A DNA stretch of 64,000 nt from Taenia hydatigena (GCA_036345935.2 JADWOT020000002.1:17855254-17919253); one strand, 5' to 3'. Numbered from the stretch's first letter, positions 1 to 13,404 are shown. Notes: a model not told the origin generated them from the sequence alone. Program-made: numbers and translations.

Positions 1-13
1 GGGGTGTGTGCTC

Positions 14-93
14 ACGCACCTGATGCTTAGGCTGTGGACAAGACTGGTCAACGATAGCTGTAATGGTCGGTTCGCTATCTACCTATTTTAGTC
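14..93 (+). repeat. Repeat D, copy 1 (80 bp)
   Basis: About 80 bases here match the stretch at 3671-3752 in the same orientation. The clearest shared word is TAGGCTGTGGACAAG, and the match continues through GGTCAA, GTAATG and GCTATCT. The two copies bracket family A copy 1, so they could be terminal direct repeats of an element or a fragment of a tandem array with a period near 3.66 kb. No coding potential is seen. Confidence 0.65.
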
Positions 94-234
94 AATGTAG
101 GTCTCCACAAACGAAAAAAAGAACGGAAGGTGAGCACGATTTTTGAAATGAGTAGAGAGTTAGTCACACAACTAATAATTCCCAACCGATTCAAAGCACC
201 TTTATTTTTCCGAAGTTAAAATACCTGCAATAAA

Positions 235-3200
235 CATTTTCCCATTTACTTTACAAATTCTCAACCCCTGTCATTGCTTTTTGCTGTGCCATTAGCATGT
301 GGCACCACCGAACGTGCTGCCAATGCAGGTATCGGTCCGCAAAATGAATTGTTGACGACCTTCGCCTTTAGTCTCTCAGGTTCCTATTCAATAAGCCCAT
401 TACAGACTACCCAACGCTATCATTTACGCTGACGTGGTCGACGCCACTGATAAACTGGATTCACTCATCTCTTTTAACCAGTCAATTTTCAACCAAGAAA
501 ACCACCGAAGCATTTCTTTTCATTTTTGCGTCTTTAGCAGAAGTTAACAGAAACGCACTAAAATGAATCAACTCCGAGTATGGTAACCAGTAGTGATAAC
601 CGCAGGATGCAAGGTTTTGCGCTTTTAATTACTAAAATAAAATCTAGCACAAATGTGTCACTGTGATGCCAGAATCAGTTGTGATGAGGACATGAGGGGA
701 TGTTGCACACAAAGCATCTTTCATTGTCTACTCAACTGTCTCCTTCCACATGTTAGGTCTTGGGGTGCCACAGCGAGAAATGGAGTTAGAAGAAGAGGTC
801 GCACCCACACTCACTAATATAATGCCAAGCATGTAGTTAGAACTGAAGTGGGTAGCGATTGGTGAAGCAGAACGGGTTTAGCACAAAGATCACAAGTCAC
901 ATGTTAACTTTTCTGAAATGTCGGCTTGAGCTTTGAGCCTATGACTGCAGACGATGAAGGGTGGAAAGGGAAGTTGAGCAGAAAACTTCTCTAATCAAGG
1001 CGAATTTGTGCGAGACAATATGAAAGGCAGAAATATAATTTTGATAAATGTGGATCGCATAAAATCATTAATTTTGAGCTTCGCGTCCACGAAAAAATGA
1101 TATTTATGATTTTAAATGAATCACAAATAAACCATTTTTGTGGAGAAATTGCAGTTATGATTTTGTGAATTCTCCAAATATGTGAATGTTTGTGTTGCAT
1201 AGAAGTGTGGGATTAATGACAAGGCTTCCATGGGAAATCACGTTGTTCGGTGGACGTCATCATCATGATTCAATGCTAATATGATTAGCTGCTAAAGCAT
1301 AAAAATCATGCGAATTTAGATCTTTGTCATTTATTAATGACTTGTTAGTGGAGAAATGAGGGAAGCATAGGAAACCCACAATACCAAGAGAGAGCAATGG
1401 AATTAATGCTTTACGGTGATAATCCCAGCTAGACGAGGAAAATTCACCGCCATTATTTTGTAGCAGCAGTCACGTTTCACGCAGCGTCTTAAGGTGTACA
1501 TCAAGTCAAAGTGAGTGCTATGTCAATGATAGACGCAAAAATGGACTTTCTCAAGCTTGGATGGCTAATTTAGCACGATATTATTTAACGGCATTGTTTA
1601 AAAGCCATGTTGAGCGTCGTTTATCTAATAGTAATCAATTCATTCAGTATTGACACTGCTTCTGGTAAAGAGAAAAGGAATTTTATTGAAATTAGAACAG
1701 TTGCAGCGTTTGTTCACCTACAACAGATTGAGTTGCTCAAAGGATTTCGCACCTCTCCTCTTCGTGTTACCCAAGAGGTCGCTCTCGCTCACCCACGCTT
1801 GCCATCACATGATGCGCGTACAACGCACCATTTGTCTGCAGGTCAAATCAATTACTCTTCAAAGGTATCAGAGCACTCGGCATGAAACATAACATCCAAC
1901 ATGAAATACCAATTGATCAGAGACAATATAGAGCCATGAGGTCTTTCTTTACCGGTTATTAACGTACAATCATTTTAAATTTGTTCCAAAAGACACTTTA
2001 AAGGACCACTTTTAGAGACATTTTCGATGCAAGTGGATGTAAATAAGAAGACTTTTTGTTGAATTATGCGAGGATTCTCAGCAAAGGACTAATGCCTTTT
2101 TAAAGAGACATTCACGATAGTCACAAAACTCATTAGCATGCTACAAGTGAAAATGAAGCAAGTGCTTCACAACTGGTAATAAACGGGGTTTTTGCGTAGA
2201 TTTAAGACCGACATTTGTGCAGTAGTGAGGAGCCAGCAAATGTATCTACAAATATACAATCGTGATGAGGGCAGCACATCATTCGCATCTCTCGGCAAAA
2301 TTGTTCAATTCCAAATTGCACGGTGTCGGTAGGATAATGCAGTTTGTGTCGGTCGCCAACTCAGGGAAAAATTAACGTCACAGCTAAAATGGACTAAACA
2401 CGTAGTTTCTCTAAACCACACCTCAAATATGCCAACATTGAGTGGCGTAAAGATAAAGGACGCCTTGCAGTTGCTCACAAACACTTAATAGTTCAATACT
2501 GAATGGTTCTGATTTACTACATGTAAATACGTTCTGATGTTCATATCTTTGTTATGAAAAGTAAACTTGCACTAAGTGACATCATCGCGACCTTACAATG
2601 GGATCGCGCGAGTCAGTGGTAAACGCCGATCCATTTCACTAATGCTTGCGTGCAGAATGACTGGCTTAGGCTTTTAGCTCTTATTTGCTAGCCTGAGATG
2701 GTTGGCATGCCGTGGTGCACCTATAATTGGATGAAGCTAGTGCTGCAATGCTTAATAGGAATGAAGTGATAGATACGCGCCAAAGCTGAATAGGAGTGGA
2801 TATTATTTCAAGTGCACGAATGAACTGCGAGAAGACTCTTTAGCAGCACACAATTCCTTCTGCTTAACGAATGATTAATTGTTGAATATCACAAAGATGT
2901 CGCATCATTGTCTTCCTCTGCCTTCGGTCCCAGGCTGCTAAATGGGGTAGATTAAACACTGTTTGAGAGACACTATGAATCGCGCTGTGTGGATTAGGTT
3001 TTTACAGGGAATAAAAGACAACTTCTTTCACGTTCATTTTGAAATCGCTAGCAGGATCTATTAGGGAATCCGGTTGCGTTTTGCCAAAAGTTATCTGTTA
3101 TGGTGGACGAATTTGAAAAAAAATAGATCCTAGGCGCATAGTAACCACAGCAATTATATGGAAATGGCAAACGATGTCAATGTTACGCACGTGGTGCAGA

Positions 3201-3470
3201 ATCTCAATTCTTACCTTGTAAACGAAAGATTGTCGGCTGGAGAGAAAGCCACATATTCGCTTCAAAAGAATCGGCAACACGTTTGCTTTCCTGTGGCGGT
3301 TGGCATCGACGCTGATGCAAAGGAGTAATAAAATAACTCCCAAATATAAGGGCCATGTAAAGAGAAGGAAGTACAGCCTCTAATAAAGGTTTGGCTTTCT
3401 GCGACTTAACAGCGTTTATTGAAACATAAAACATCAAAATTGCGTGAAAAGAGAAAATTGTGGATTATGG
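235..3470 (+). repeat. Family A long repeat, copy 1 (about 3.2 kb)
   Basis: This stretch aligns along most of its length with 8475-11660 (copy 3). It aligns in part with 6775-7945 (copy 2) and 55082-56800 (copy 4), all in the same orientation. Anchor words shared by copies include GGTGGAAAGG, CATCACATGATGCG, CAGGCTGCTAAATGG and CAGCGTTTATTGAA. Identity looks like roughly 70-80% to copy 3. The 78-codon frame that is open in copies 3 and 4 is frame-shifted here (around 1680-1890), so this copy cannot encode it. No reverse transcriptase, integrase or transposase motif and no long terminal repeat was seen, so the nature of the family is unknown. Confidence 0.75.
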
Positions 3471-6326
3471 AATGGATTAATGAAAGCAAATTGTCAAGTT
3501 AAATCATCAAAACAGGGCACAACGCCAAATATTTCATATTTGGCCCAAATTTGTGCAAGCGAATATAATGTAGGGTCAGATTATTAGCAATGAAGGAAAG
3601 TTGTGCGGATGACAATGACTTCAACAAGACCCTCTTCATTACGAAGCTGGAGTGGAACTAAGCTAAGTTGGGTGCTAACAAGCATCATATCTAGGCTGTG
3701 GACAAGATCGGTCAATCATAGTTGTAATGATCGCGTTGCTATCTTTTTAATTGCAGAAAATTACGAAACATATGAGTTGAGTAGGATGCGAGCTTGCGAT
3801 CGGTGACACGGTCGTGTGCTTCGGGACGCGGTAGCTTTTGTTCTGTCGGTCTCGCGTGTTATCAATGCACTGCACCTAGTCTTCCATGTGTGCCCTCCAA
3901 GCACAAAGACGCGCTCCCTTCTCGCATCCTATGCAAAGACATATTCCACATTGAAGAGCCGTTTTGTAACACAGCTCTCATCCCTACTTCCATCCTTTCA
4001 GCCCTGACGCAATTAGCCCTGCAATTTAACATCCTTTCTCAACAGGACAATAAGTAGCGAGAGAAGGGGAGGAAAAAAAGAATGAAAGAAGAGTGTTGCT
4101 CTCATTGACTGTTTCCAGTCAGCAAACCAAGCACAGGATGCCAATGCGCATTCTGCAACTGCAGCCACCACCCGCTCGCTCTGCACTTTTATCGTTGATT
4201 CATCTTCTGCTCGTACCTTAACCTGGTTTGGACTCAAATATCCTTAAATGAACCTTAGCTGCGCGACAGGTCGGACGAAAGTTGATACAATTTTTCTTCA
4301 TATGACAGCAAATGCTCATCGTGCAGCCAAGTGCGAGACCAGAAACCTTTCCATCTCTCACTTGATGGCATGAACTGACTTTTGGCCAGTGACATTAAAC
4401 ACCCTTAAGGCATGCGTTTACACCTGCCTGCCTTTATGGGGCACTTTTGAAACACAAGAAGCTTCATGCAATTTACTTAACTACTTGCAGTCACGCAAAG
4501 CTGTCAATTAAGGGAATGCGATGCATTGTTGCAGAGGCATTGCTTCATGGTCTCTTGGAAACCCCTATTGAAAGCTGCCGCTATTGGCTACAATTCGTGC
4601 GCACTAGGCGTAGCCTGATAAAACACTTTGTCAGACTGAAGGATTCAGACCCTTTCTTTCCAAAATGCCAGCTCCAAATCAAAAAGACGCAAGCGACTCC
4701 GGTAAACCTGCCCTCTCCTTATGGCCACATTCATCAAGATATGTGAGTTTGTATGTATTTATTTCACCAAAAAGGTAAAGTAGAAAACAAGGAAGACATA
4801 CCAGAGGGTTGACAGAGCTTACAAAGTGAAAAGTGGAAAAACGTGGTGAGAGTACTTGGAGAAATGGCGATCGGTTCGCAGCACATAATTTTGGCTGCAG
4901 TCAGTACAGATAGCACGCAATTACTCCTTATACACCACACAGGCTGGAACAGTTACATTTTGTGATGGCTTCCCAGCTTTTCGACGCATTGGTTCCGGTA
5001 ACATACCCATCCACTAGGGCATTGGCTGCAGCTGGGTCCTTGCTCATATGGACGCTGCTGCCATCCGTATCTAAATCTAAAGGAATGCGCACGTAGCAGT
5101 GTATCGATAGGCTTCTCATCGGTCACACGATCAGACGAAACCAAACTTACAGAGGGCTGTAAGCACACACAATCAAATATTGTGGATTCTCTAAATTGGG
5201 CACAAGGTCATCACATTGTTCCATTGCACAGCCCACCTCAGTCGCAGTTGCCCACACCATCTGTTCAGGTCGAGGGAAGGGCATGTGAAGACGTACCATC
5301 CCGCACAAAGCCATTCATTATCACACCATCATTCACATGACTCCACTCGCTTACACCTCTTCTATCTACACAGCAGTTCAAGTAGACACTCAGTAGTAAG
5401 GAGTGAGTGGCTTCGCTGTGTAGATTTGATTGCATCCACACTCTGCTTTTCATGAGTAGCATACACATGCACACAAAATTTTCTCGCCTGTGTATAGTGA
5501 ATGCAGGACCCTGTGCAAGAGTTGTTGTAATAATTGTAGTTCTTGGCTTCTTTCTTCCAGGCATACACGCCCTCAATAATGTTTGGCTTTTTGCCACTAG
5601 TAACGACGAAATTCCGTGCAGCCACATGGTAGGGCCACATAAAATGAATTGGGAAGTTGCACTGCAAGATCCAACTTTCTGCCAGACCCTCCATTTTTTT
5701 TGAATACCTCTAGACAAAGAACATTTACACGCAAAACAGATTATAGTGTCAGCACATGTCTAGTCAACCATGCAGGTGTTGGGAGCGAACGTACCAGTAG
5801 TCGCATATTGCTGGCAGGAGGGTGCACATTTTCGCGAACCTCCCAATGAGCCTCAAGAAGTTGTTCTTGTTCGACCGGTGTGGGTAGACAACAAGCTACC
5901 ATTGCGATGACAGTGATTAGGCTAAAGACCACCTTCACAAAGAGACCTGACACAGCGAGAAGTGTGCAGAGCAATAGTTAAGGATAATGATAGTGAGAGA
6001 TGCTAAGTAATGAACAACTCACCATTCCGTGCGCATACCATCGTGGCAAAGGGGCCAGGAGGGCGAGATAAACTTGCGTATTTATAGGTGAAACATGGAG
6101 TGGGGTGTGATATGATTAGAAGTGGTGTAATCAAACAGTCTATGGCATCACATTGGTTGAGATAATCTAACCCACTCATGGTCCAGGTCAAGCCGACTTA
6201 GAATTGCGGATCTGCTGATTAGGCTTGCTCTCATTTCACGTTTTCGATGCAATAACAGACACGATTTGCAGAGCAGGCGGATTTAAAATGACTCAAGTGT
6301 TCTGATCCTGACCATGTGATCCATAA
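3471..6326. other. Unannotated stretch with repeat D copy 2
   Basis: Apart from repeat D (3671-3752), nothing is recognised. Between about 4930 and 5980 several frames on both strands are open for 60-150 codons. These include a plus-strand frame at 5407-5703 with a hydrophobic run (RVVVIIVVLGFFLPGIHA) that looks like a signal peptide. Open frames on both strands at once suggest locally low stop-codon density rather than a gene, and no convincing splice-bounded exon was found. Confidence 0.4.
3671..3752 (+). repeat. Repeat D, copy 2 (80 bp)
   Basis: Second copy of the repeat at 14-93, same orientation, with the shared core TAGGCTGTGGACAAG. It lies about 200 bases beyond the end of family A copy 1. 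The spacing between the two D copies is about 3.66 kb. Confidence 0.65.
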
Positions 6327-7945
6327 GCACTGCAGTCACGTTTAGCTGCTTTTCGGCAGTTCTAGTTCCAACAACTGCTATATCGCTAACTGGCAGTCAT
6401 ATTGCAGCAACTTTGAGGTTGTGCGAGCATTATCACATTTATGCAAAGATGATGGCGTTGGGTGATACCCTACCTCACTATTTTAAATTTTACAACTTGT
6501 CAACACCTCACCCTTCATGATCACTAGTGCATTTTCTACGCCACAAAATGCACAATGGTCCCTTCTACTGAGTCTTCCATAGACAACACTCAGGAATTCG
6601 GGAAGAGATTGCAATTTGCCCACCGTGTTTATGATAGTTAATGTCCCTCATTTGTCTCACTGCTATTGAATTAGGAAATGCCTAGTTCGAGGTAGGTTGT
6701 GCAAGTGCGTGGCAAAAAGATGACTATGGTAGGACTTACTGCATAACCAACAACATCTTTTCTTTTTTAGACTGAAAGGAATCTCGATTAAATTATCCTT
6801 CCTTCTCTACTTTACAAATACTTAACTCCTGTCAATGCTTTATAGTGATAGTGTCACGAAATGTGCCTTTGGCATTTGACACCGCTGAATGAACTGTCCA
6901 TGCAGGTAGGAGCCAGCAAGATGAAAGTTATGACGGCCTTTGCTTTGAGTCCTTCAGTTTCTTATTCAATGTGCCCATTACAGACTATCCAACGCTATCA
7001 TTTACGCTGATGTATTCGATGCCACTGCAGAAAGCCAATTCTTCAGTTCCACTAATAAATTGAATGCCTTGTCTCTTAATTAACCAACTTTCACGCGAGA
7101 AACCACCTAATCATTTCTTTTATTTTTCACATCGTTGGCAGAAGAAGGGCTGTGAGAATAGTTAACTGGAACACACTGAACTGAGTTGACTCCAAATGCG
7201 GTGAACAGTAGTGATAACTGTAGAGTGCAGAGTTTAATCGTCATTTGTCTGATATCGTTTTAAGCTTTGAATTGCTAAAATAAAAATATGGCATAAATGA
7301 TGCGAGAATAAATTGTGTTGGGGAGATGAGGGGACATGTAAGTAGAGACGTCGTCAGTGTGTGGATGTTGTACACAAAGCATCCTTCATTGTCTGCTCAA
7401 CTGTCTCTTCTCACTCTCTAGCGCCTGAGATCGCATAACGAGACGTGAATTTGCAAGATGAGATCGTGTCTTCGTAGAATGAAGTGGAGTCGCTGGCGAT
7501 CGGTGATGGAGAACGGGTTTAGCAAAACAACCACAAGTCATATGATGGCTTTTGTGAAGTGTGGGCTTCGACTTTGAGCCTATGACCGCAGACGATAGGG
7601 GTGGAAAGGGCGCTTGAGCAGGAATCTGTAATAAACAAAGTGAAGCTGTGCCTGCAATATGGGAAGCAGACATACAATTATGATGATTTGTTGATCGTGT
7701 TAAACTATTAATTTTGATCTTCGTCCCCTCAAACAAATGATATCCATGATTCATATAATTTCACAAGGATTTTCGGAAGAATAGCAGTTATGAGTTTGTG
7801 CATTCATCAAACATGTGAATTGTGGAAGTAATGGCAAGGCTTTCATGGGTAATCACGTTATTTTAGTGGACGTCATCTTCATGAAACAATAGCAATATCA
7901 TCAATTGTTAAACCTCAAGATTATTGTGGTTTCATGAATCCGCCC
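6327..7945 (+). repeat. Family A repeat, copy 2, 3'-truncated, with head segment
   Basis: A head segment at 6327-6680 matches 8141-8470; shared words include CACTGCAGTCACGTTT and TGATCACT. It is followed by sequence at 6775-7945 that matches the first 1.2 kb of copies 1 and 3. The unit stops at about 7945, and the head of copy 3 starts at 8141, so copies 2 and 3 form a tandem pair with a period near 1.8 kb. Copy 2 lacks the last 2 kb of the family. It has no coding content that survives comparison with the other copies. Confidence 0.7.
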
Positions 7946-8140
7946 TGATGGTAAAATTTGTCTCATCATCGTCTGTGCATCTGCGTAGAAATATGATGGA
8001 GGCCTTGTTTAAGCAAACAATGACGCTGTTCTTATTTTTCTTCATCACCTAAAACTTATGCGAATTTGCTATGTCTTTGGTGTCGTTTGCATGGATGTGC
8101 CAGACGCGACTAGCTGAACGCATCTGTAGATGACTGGACA

Positions 8141-11100
8141 CTGCAGTCACGTTTTGCGACTTTCTGGCACCTTTCGTTCCAGTAGACCAAATCAGTGACA
8201 CCCGATCAGATCACAGCAAATTTGGGGTTGTGCAGGCATTACCACCTCTATATAAAGATGACGGCGATAAATGATGTTGTACCTCACTCTTTCGAATTTC
8301 GCACTTTGTCAACGCCCCACCCTCCATGATCACTGTTGCACCGTTCCATGCCATAAAATGTGCAATAGTCTCTTCCACTCAGTCTTCCATAGGCAAAACT
8401 TTGACATTGGAGGAGAGAGATCGCCATTTGAACACTGTGTTGATTTACAGTCATTATTTCTCATTTGTATCAATGCATTGAATTTGACGACCTTTGCCTT
8501 TAGTCTTTCAGTTTCTTATTCAATATGCTTATTCGAGACTATTCAACCCTATGGTTTGCGCTGATGTGGCCGACGCCACTGCAGAGAGCTATGTTATCAG
8601 TTTTCACTGATAAATTTCATGCCTTATCTCCTTAAATCAGTCATCATTCAAGCGAGGCAACCATCAGGCCATTTCTTTATTTTTAATATATTTTGCAAAA
8701 GAGGGGCCGTGGTAGTCGTGAACGGGAACACACTAAACTGATTTAATTCCAAATATGATGAAAAGTAGTGATAGCCATAAGATTCACGTTTTGCTATCAG
8801 TTGTTTAACATTTTGTTGAGCTCTTAGTTGCTAAAATAAAAAGTAGGGCATAAACGTGCCACCGAGATGCGAGAATCAATTGTGTTGAGGACATGAGGGG
8901 ACATAGAATTTGAGACGTCATCGGTGTATGAATGTTGTACATAAAGCACCTCTTATTGTCTACTCAACCGTCTCTTTCCACCCTTTAGCTCTCCGGGTGT
9001 CACAACGAGAAATTGATTTACACAATGAGATCGTGCCTTCACTCACTAGTGTAATGCCAATCTTGTAGTATGAAGTAGAGTCGCTGGTGATTGGTGATGC
9101 AGAGCGGGTTCAGCACAACAGACGAGTCATATGATGGAATTTGTGAAATGTTGGCTTCAGTTCTGAACACATGAAAATAGACAATGTGGGTAGAAAAGGC
9201 AGTTGAGCAGAACACTTCAATAAGAAACGCGATGCAGACGTAAAATTGTGACATGCTGATCGTGCGTAGGCATTAATTTTGAGCTTTATGTCTTCACACA
9301 ATTGATATCAGTGAATTCAAACAATTTGGAGAAGGATTATTATTATAGAAAAATAGCTGTTATGAGTCTTGAATTCACCAACTGAGCAAATTTTGATGCT
9401 GCATGGAATTGTGGAAGTAATGGCAAGGCTTTCATGGAAAATCACGATGTTCGGTGAGCGTCATCATCATGAAACAAAGGCAATGCCATCAGCGGTTAAA
9501 GCTCGAAAATTTTGTGGTTGCAGAACGTTGCAATCTACTAATGCCTTGTTAACGGAAAAGTCAGGAAAGTATAGGGAATGGACAGGACCAACAGAGAGTA
9601 ATGGAGCCATTGTTTTGCGGTGATGAATCGAGCTTGACAGGGACAATTGACTGTGATGATTCTGTGTCAGCAGCCATGATTCATGCAGCACTTTGAGGTG
9701 CTCATCAAGTCAGAGTGAGTGCTTTGTCAATGCTAGCCAAGGAAATGGACATTCCTAGATTTGGATAGTTAATCCAACACGATGCCATTCAGCAGTGCCA
9801 ATTGAATGCCAAGTTTAGTGTCTTATATCCAATAGTAATCAACAGCTTCTTCGGTTTCGGCATTGCCTCTGACAAAATGGATAAAGAAGTTAATTACACA
9901 TGAAACAGTTGCGCCTTTTGTTCATTTACAACCGATGAAGAGGCTTAATGATTTTGCACTTCTCCAATTGGTGCTGCTGAATAGCCTGCTTTCAGTCACC
10001 CACGCTTACCATCACATGATGCGCATACAGCGCACCATTTGTTCGCAGGTCATATCAATTGCTCATTAGAAGCATCAGAGCACTTGGTACATTTTAGAGC
10101 TGTCGCCTTTCGCCACCAGCTACAAACGTATACCCTGCTTTAATTTCTTCCAAAGTACATTTTTAGGGTGGTTTGTAAAGACACTGTTAAGATGCGAGTA
10201 ATGCCGGATAAGAATGCACTGCTTTTATTTTTGTGGGGTTTTTAATGATAAATATCTAATATTTCTGGAGAGGTACTTTCGAGAGTTACAATATTTTTTT
10301 AGCGTGAGAATAAAACAAATGTTTTTTACTTGGCAATGAATATACGGGCTCTTGTGCAATAGGAAGGATCCTGCGAATGTGCTTGCAACTGCACAACGAT
10401 GATGAGAGAAGCACATCATGCGCATGTCTCGGCAAAATTACTCAACTCCAAGTTGTTCCATATCAGTGCGATAATGCAGTTGGTGTGGATGCGCCAGCGC
10501 TAAGTGGACTAACCACGTAGTATCTTTAATACAAACCTCAAATATGTCAAAACCGGGTAGTATAAAGACGAAGAAAGCTCAATAATAAATGGTTCTGCTT
10601 TACCAAATCTAAATACGTGTTGGTGTTCATACCTTTGTTGTGGAAAGTGGTTTGCATTAATTGACACTATCATGACCTTGCCAAGAGGTTACGCGAGTCA
10701 GTGGTAAACGCCAATCCAATTCACGAATGCCTGTGTGCAGAATGACTGACTGAAGTTTAAACTCTCATTTGTCAGCCTGAGATAGTTGGCATGGCGTGGA
10801 GCACCAGTGGTTCGATGAAGCCAGTGCTGTGATGGTTAATAGCAATGAAGTGACAGACACGCGTCAAAGCTGAGTAGGAGTGAACATTAAGTCAAGCGCA
10901 TGGGAGAAATACAAGGAGACTCTTAGGCAGCTCATGATCCCTCCTTCTCAACTAATGACCAATTGTTAAACATTACAAAGATATCACATTATTGTCTTCC
11001 TCTGCCTTCTGTCTCAGGCTGCTAAATGGAGTGGAGTGGATACCGTTCGGGAAACACTACGAATCGCACCGAGGTATGACTTCGACTACTGCTACAAATG

Positions 11101-11660
11101 GTTAAAGTTCTAAAAGGAAGCAAGGGCAATTTCCTTCACTTTCATCTCGAGATCATGGACAGATGCTATTTGCGAATCCGGTCGCATTTTACGCAAAGCG
11201 GACTCTTGCAGTGAGCAAAATTGAAAAAAAAATAAACCTCATGCGCACAGATACAACGGTATTTATTTGGAATTGACGATGTCAATGCTACTTCTGTCAC
11301 TACGCACGTGGTGTAGACTCCCAATCCTTACTTTGCTAATGAATGATAATCGGCTAGTCGGGAAACCACGAAACCGCTCAAAAGAATCGACATCACGATT
11401 GAGTTCCTGTGACCGTCGAGTGTTTTTTTAGGTCTGGTGGTTCAAAACGTCGCTTCGAGTTCAGCATTGGCAAAAACACTGATGCAAAGGCAGTTGAAGT
11501 AGAATGATAGAGTAACTTACAAGCACGGGAGCCAAGTAAGGAGGAAGTACTGCCTCGAAATGGATTTGACTTTCTAGGAATTAACAGCGTTTATTGAAGC
11601 GTAAAACACCAAACTTCTATAAAAGGGAAAACGACAAGTAGTAATTTCAGTAGAATGGAA
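8141..11660 (+). repeat. Family A repeat, copy 3 (near full length, with head)
   Basis: This is the most complete copy: the head (8141-8470), then the body aligning with copy 1 to its end at a shared CAGCGTTTATTGAA word. It contains a 78-codon open frame at about 9836-10069 that is also open, in the same frame, in copy 4. By eye about 10 of 17 codon differences between those copies change the amino acid, which is only weakly below neutral expectation. It carries about 65 extra bases near 11420-11485 relative to copy 1. No recognised transposon protein was found. Confidence 0.75.
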
Positions 11661-12360
11661 TAATAACAGCAGTCATTCTTCTAAATGCATCAAGCAGTGG
11701 AACAATGACTTGTTCCAACACTGTTCATCAATCACACACTGTGCTCGGTACATCTCAAAAAATGCCAGTGCATTACTATTGACAGCCTGCATCGCTTCCC
11801 ATATTCTTACTGTATTGCTGCACTAAGTAAGACATGGCAATACGTGACATAACGATGGAGAAATTCGTGCATTCTGAAACTACAATGGAATGACGACGAC
11901 AGTTTGCTAGTGCAATAGTCGTCTTAGAGGATTTGTAACTTCAAACTTTTCGCTTGATCGCATTGCTTTGGCCACCCATCACGATAGTTCCCTGCATTTC
12001 ATGAATCGTTTTACTTTTGTTTATCTAGGAAGCATTTTTACGAGGCACTCAGTCACGTACGCATATTCCGCTCACGCATTGAGATCAACTGCACGTGGAC
12101 CGAACAACAGAATTTGCTACCAATAAAACCTCAACAACCCTCTTTGCTATCATTAAATTCGCAAAGTGCGACCAGATCAAATCCGCTGGAGAAGAGGTGT
12201 GATGCAGGGTGCAGGTGTCTAAGAAAATAGTAACAAGGTACATGAGACAATAGTAGTATGAGGTATCATCTTTGCCACTTAATCTCAATAAGCAGCGAAG
12301 TACATTAGATAGCGTGAACGAGCACTTCCATCGTAACCTTTTTAACTTCGGGCTACAAAT
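11661..12360. other. Unannotated stretch
   Basis: No repeat copy, splice-bounded exon or RNA gene is recognised here. The longest frame is 67 codons (minus strand, 12085-12288) with no visible family signature. Confidence 0.4.
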
Positions 12361-12372
12361 GATAGCGCTTTG

Positions 12373-12576
12373 CTGCTTCCTTGCGTCACAAATGATTATG
12401 CATATACCGCGGAAGGTAAAGACTTAATGAGCTGCCGCTTGAAGCATTTGTACCACGGAAGGCATCGTGTTGCTTTTGGTCGTTATGGCTTCGCTATAGG
12501 CAGTGCTGGTATGTCTGGGGTAGTGAATATTTGCGAATCCTTTATTCATCTGCATGGGAATCATGCTCCAAAATGA
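12373..12576 (+). CDS. Candidate coding segment, unrecognised
   Basis: A plus-strand frame of about 67 codons ends at a TGA. Its composition looks protein-like, with a Gly/Ala run (VAFGRYGFAIGSAGMSG) and mixed charged residues. It lies upstream of two more coding-like frames on the same strand (12973-13404 and 13481-13696). I found no clear splice sites joining them and no family match. It could be part of a degenerate gene or chance. Confidence 0.2.
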   Translation: MLPCVTNDYAYTAEGKDLMSCRLKHLYHGRHRVAFGRYGFAIGSAGMSGVVNICESFIHLHGNHAPK

Positions 12577-12972
12577 GGCATCCAAGGGCTATTATGCTTA
12601 CTAATTCATTTCATTTACTGAAACACTGTAATAACCATGACGAAAACATTAAAAAGGCTAGGGCTTTGACGGCTTCCTTTAAGCAAAATATTGTATTCTG
12701 ATCTTCCAAAAAGTACTATCGCCTCATTTGTTTGACATTACCGATCAGGTTCTGTGTAATTTGGTCACGTAGTTCTATGGTAATTAAACTAACAATTGAA
12801 TAGAGCGCTGCTGAAATGCTTTACACTGCCCATCGTTCCTATTAAGCTGATACGTAAGGCTCTCTTTGACGATGCGTTTGCAAAATAATAAGAGCTTTTA
12901 TGCACCGAAAGATTCCAAAGTTGGCCTAAACTAGACAGTGGTGCCTGAATGCATGGCTATGACTAACTCTAA

Positions 12973-13404
12973 ATGACAACTCACATCTCTCACCCTTCTG
13001 CCGAATGTAGCCTTATAGAAAGAGAAGTAATCGTGGTCCTGTTAAAACGGGTGAGCAAAACCTTAATGTTCATTATGGACAATTTTCGCTGCCGAGTTAA
13101 GCTAGGAAATTGCATAGACGTTCCCCAATTTCGTCTGCAACTTGCAAAAATGAATGCAAGGCATGTGGAAGCAAGGAAAAATGAGGGCACTGAAGGTAAT
13201 CAAACAACAGAGTATAGCGTGAGCCTGGATGGGGCACAGTGGGAGAGCCTTGAGTCCAACCGACTTTTGGACATGCAACAAATTGAGGCTGCACGGTCAG
13301 CTGGTGATGATAATTTGCCTTTATGCCGCAGAACGTCTCAACCATACTGGGTGGTCAAGCTGCGCGACCACACTGGATGTTTGTCCAACCATGACTCCAT
13401 ATAA
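12973..13404 (+). CDS. Candidate coding segment, 143 codons, unrecognised
   Basis: This is one of the longer frames of the window and sits in a locally GC-richer patch (about 13150-13390). The protein is rich in Glu, Arg, Asn and Gln after residue 50, with no membrane segment and no motif I recognise. A second coding-like frame follows on the same strand 77 bases later but in another phase. That would need an intron or a frameshift. One frame of this length is expected by chance in a window this size, so this is only a candidate. Confidence 0.25.
   Translation: MTTHISHPSAECSLIEREVIVVLLKRVSKTLMFIMDNFRCRVKLGNCIDVPQFRLQLAKMNARHVEARKNEGTEGNQTTEYSVSLDGAQWESLESNRLLDMQQIEAARSAGDDNLPLCRRTSQPYWVVKLRDHTGCLSNHDSI

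Noticed and set aside
5265..5717. A 150-codon minus-strand frame as a gene
   Set aside because: Several other frames on both strands are open at the same place, composition is unremarkable and no motif or splice signal supports it.
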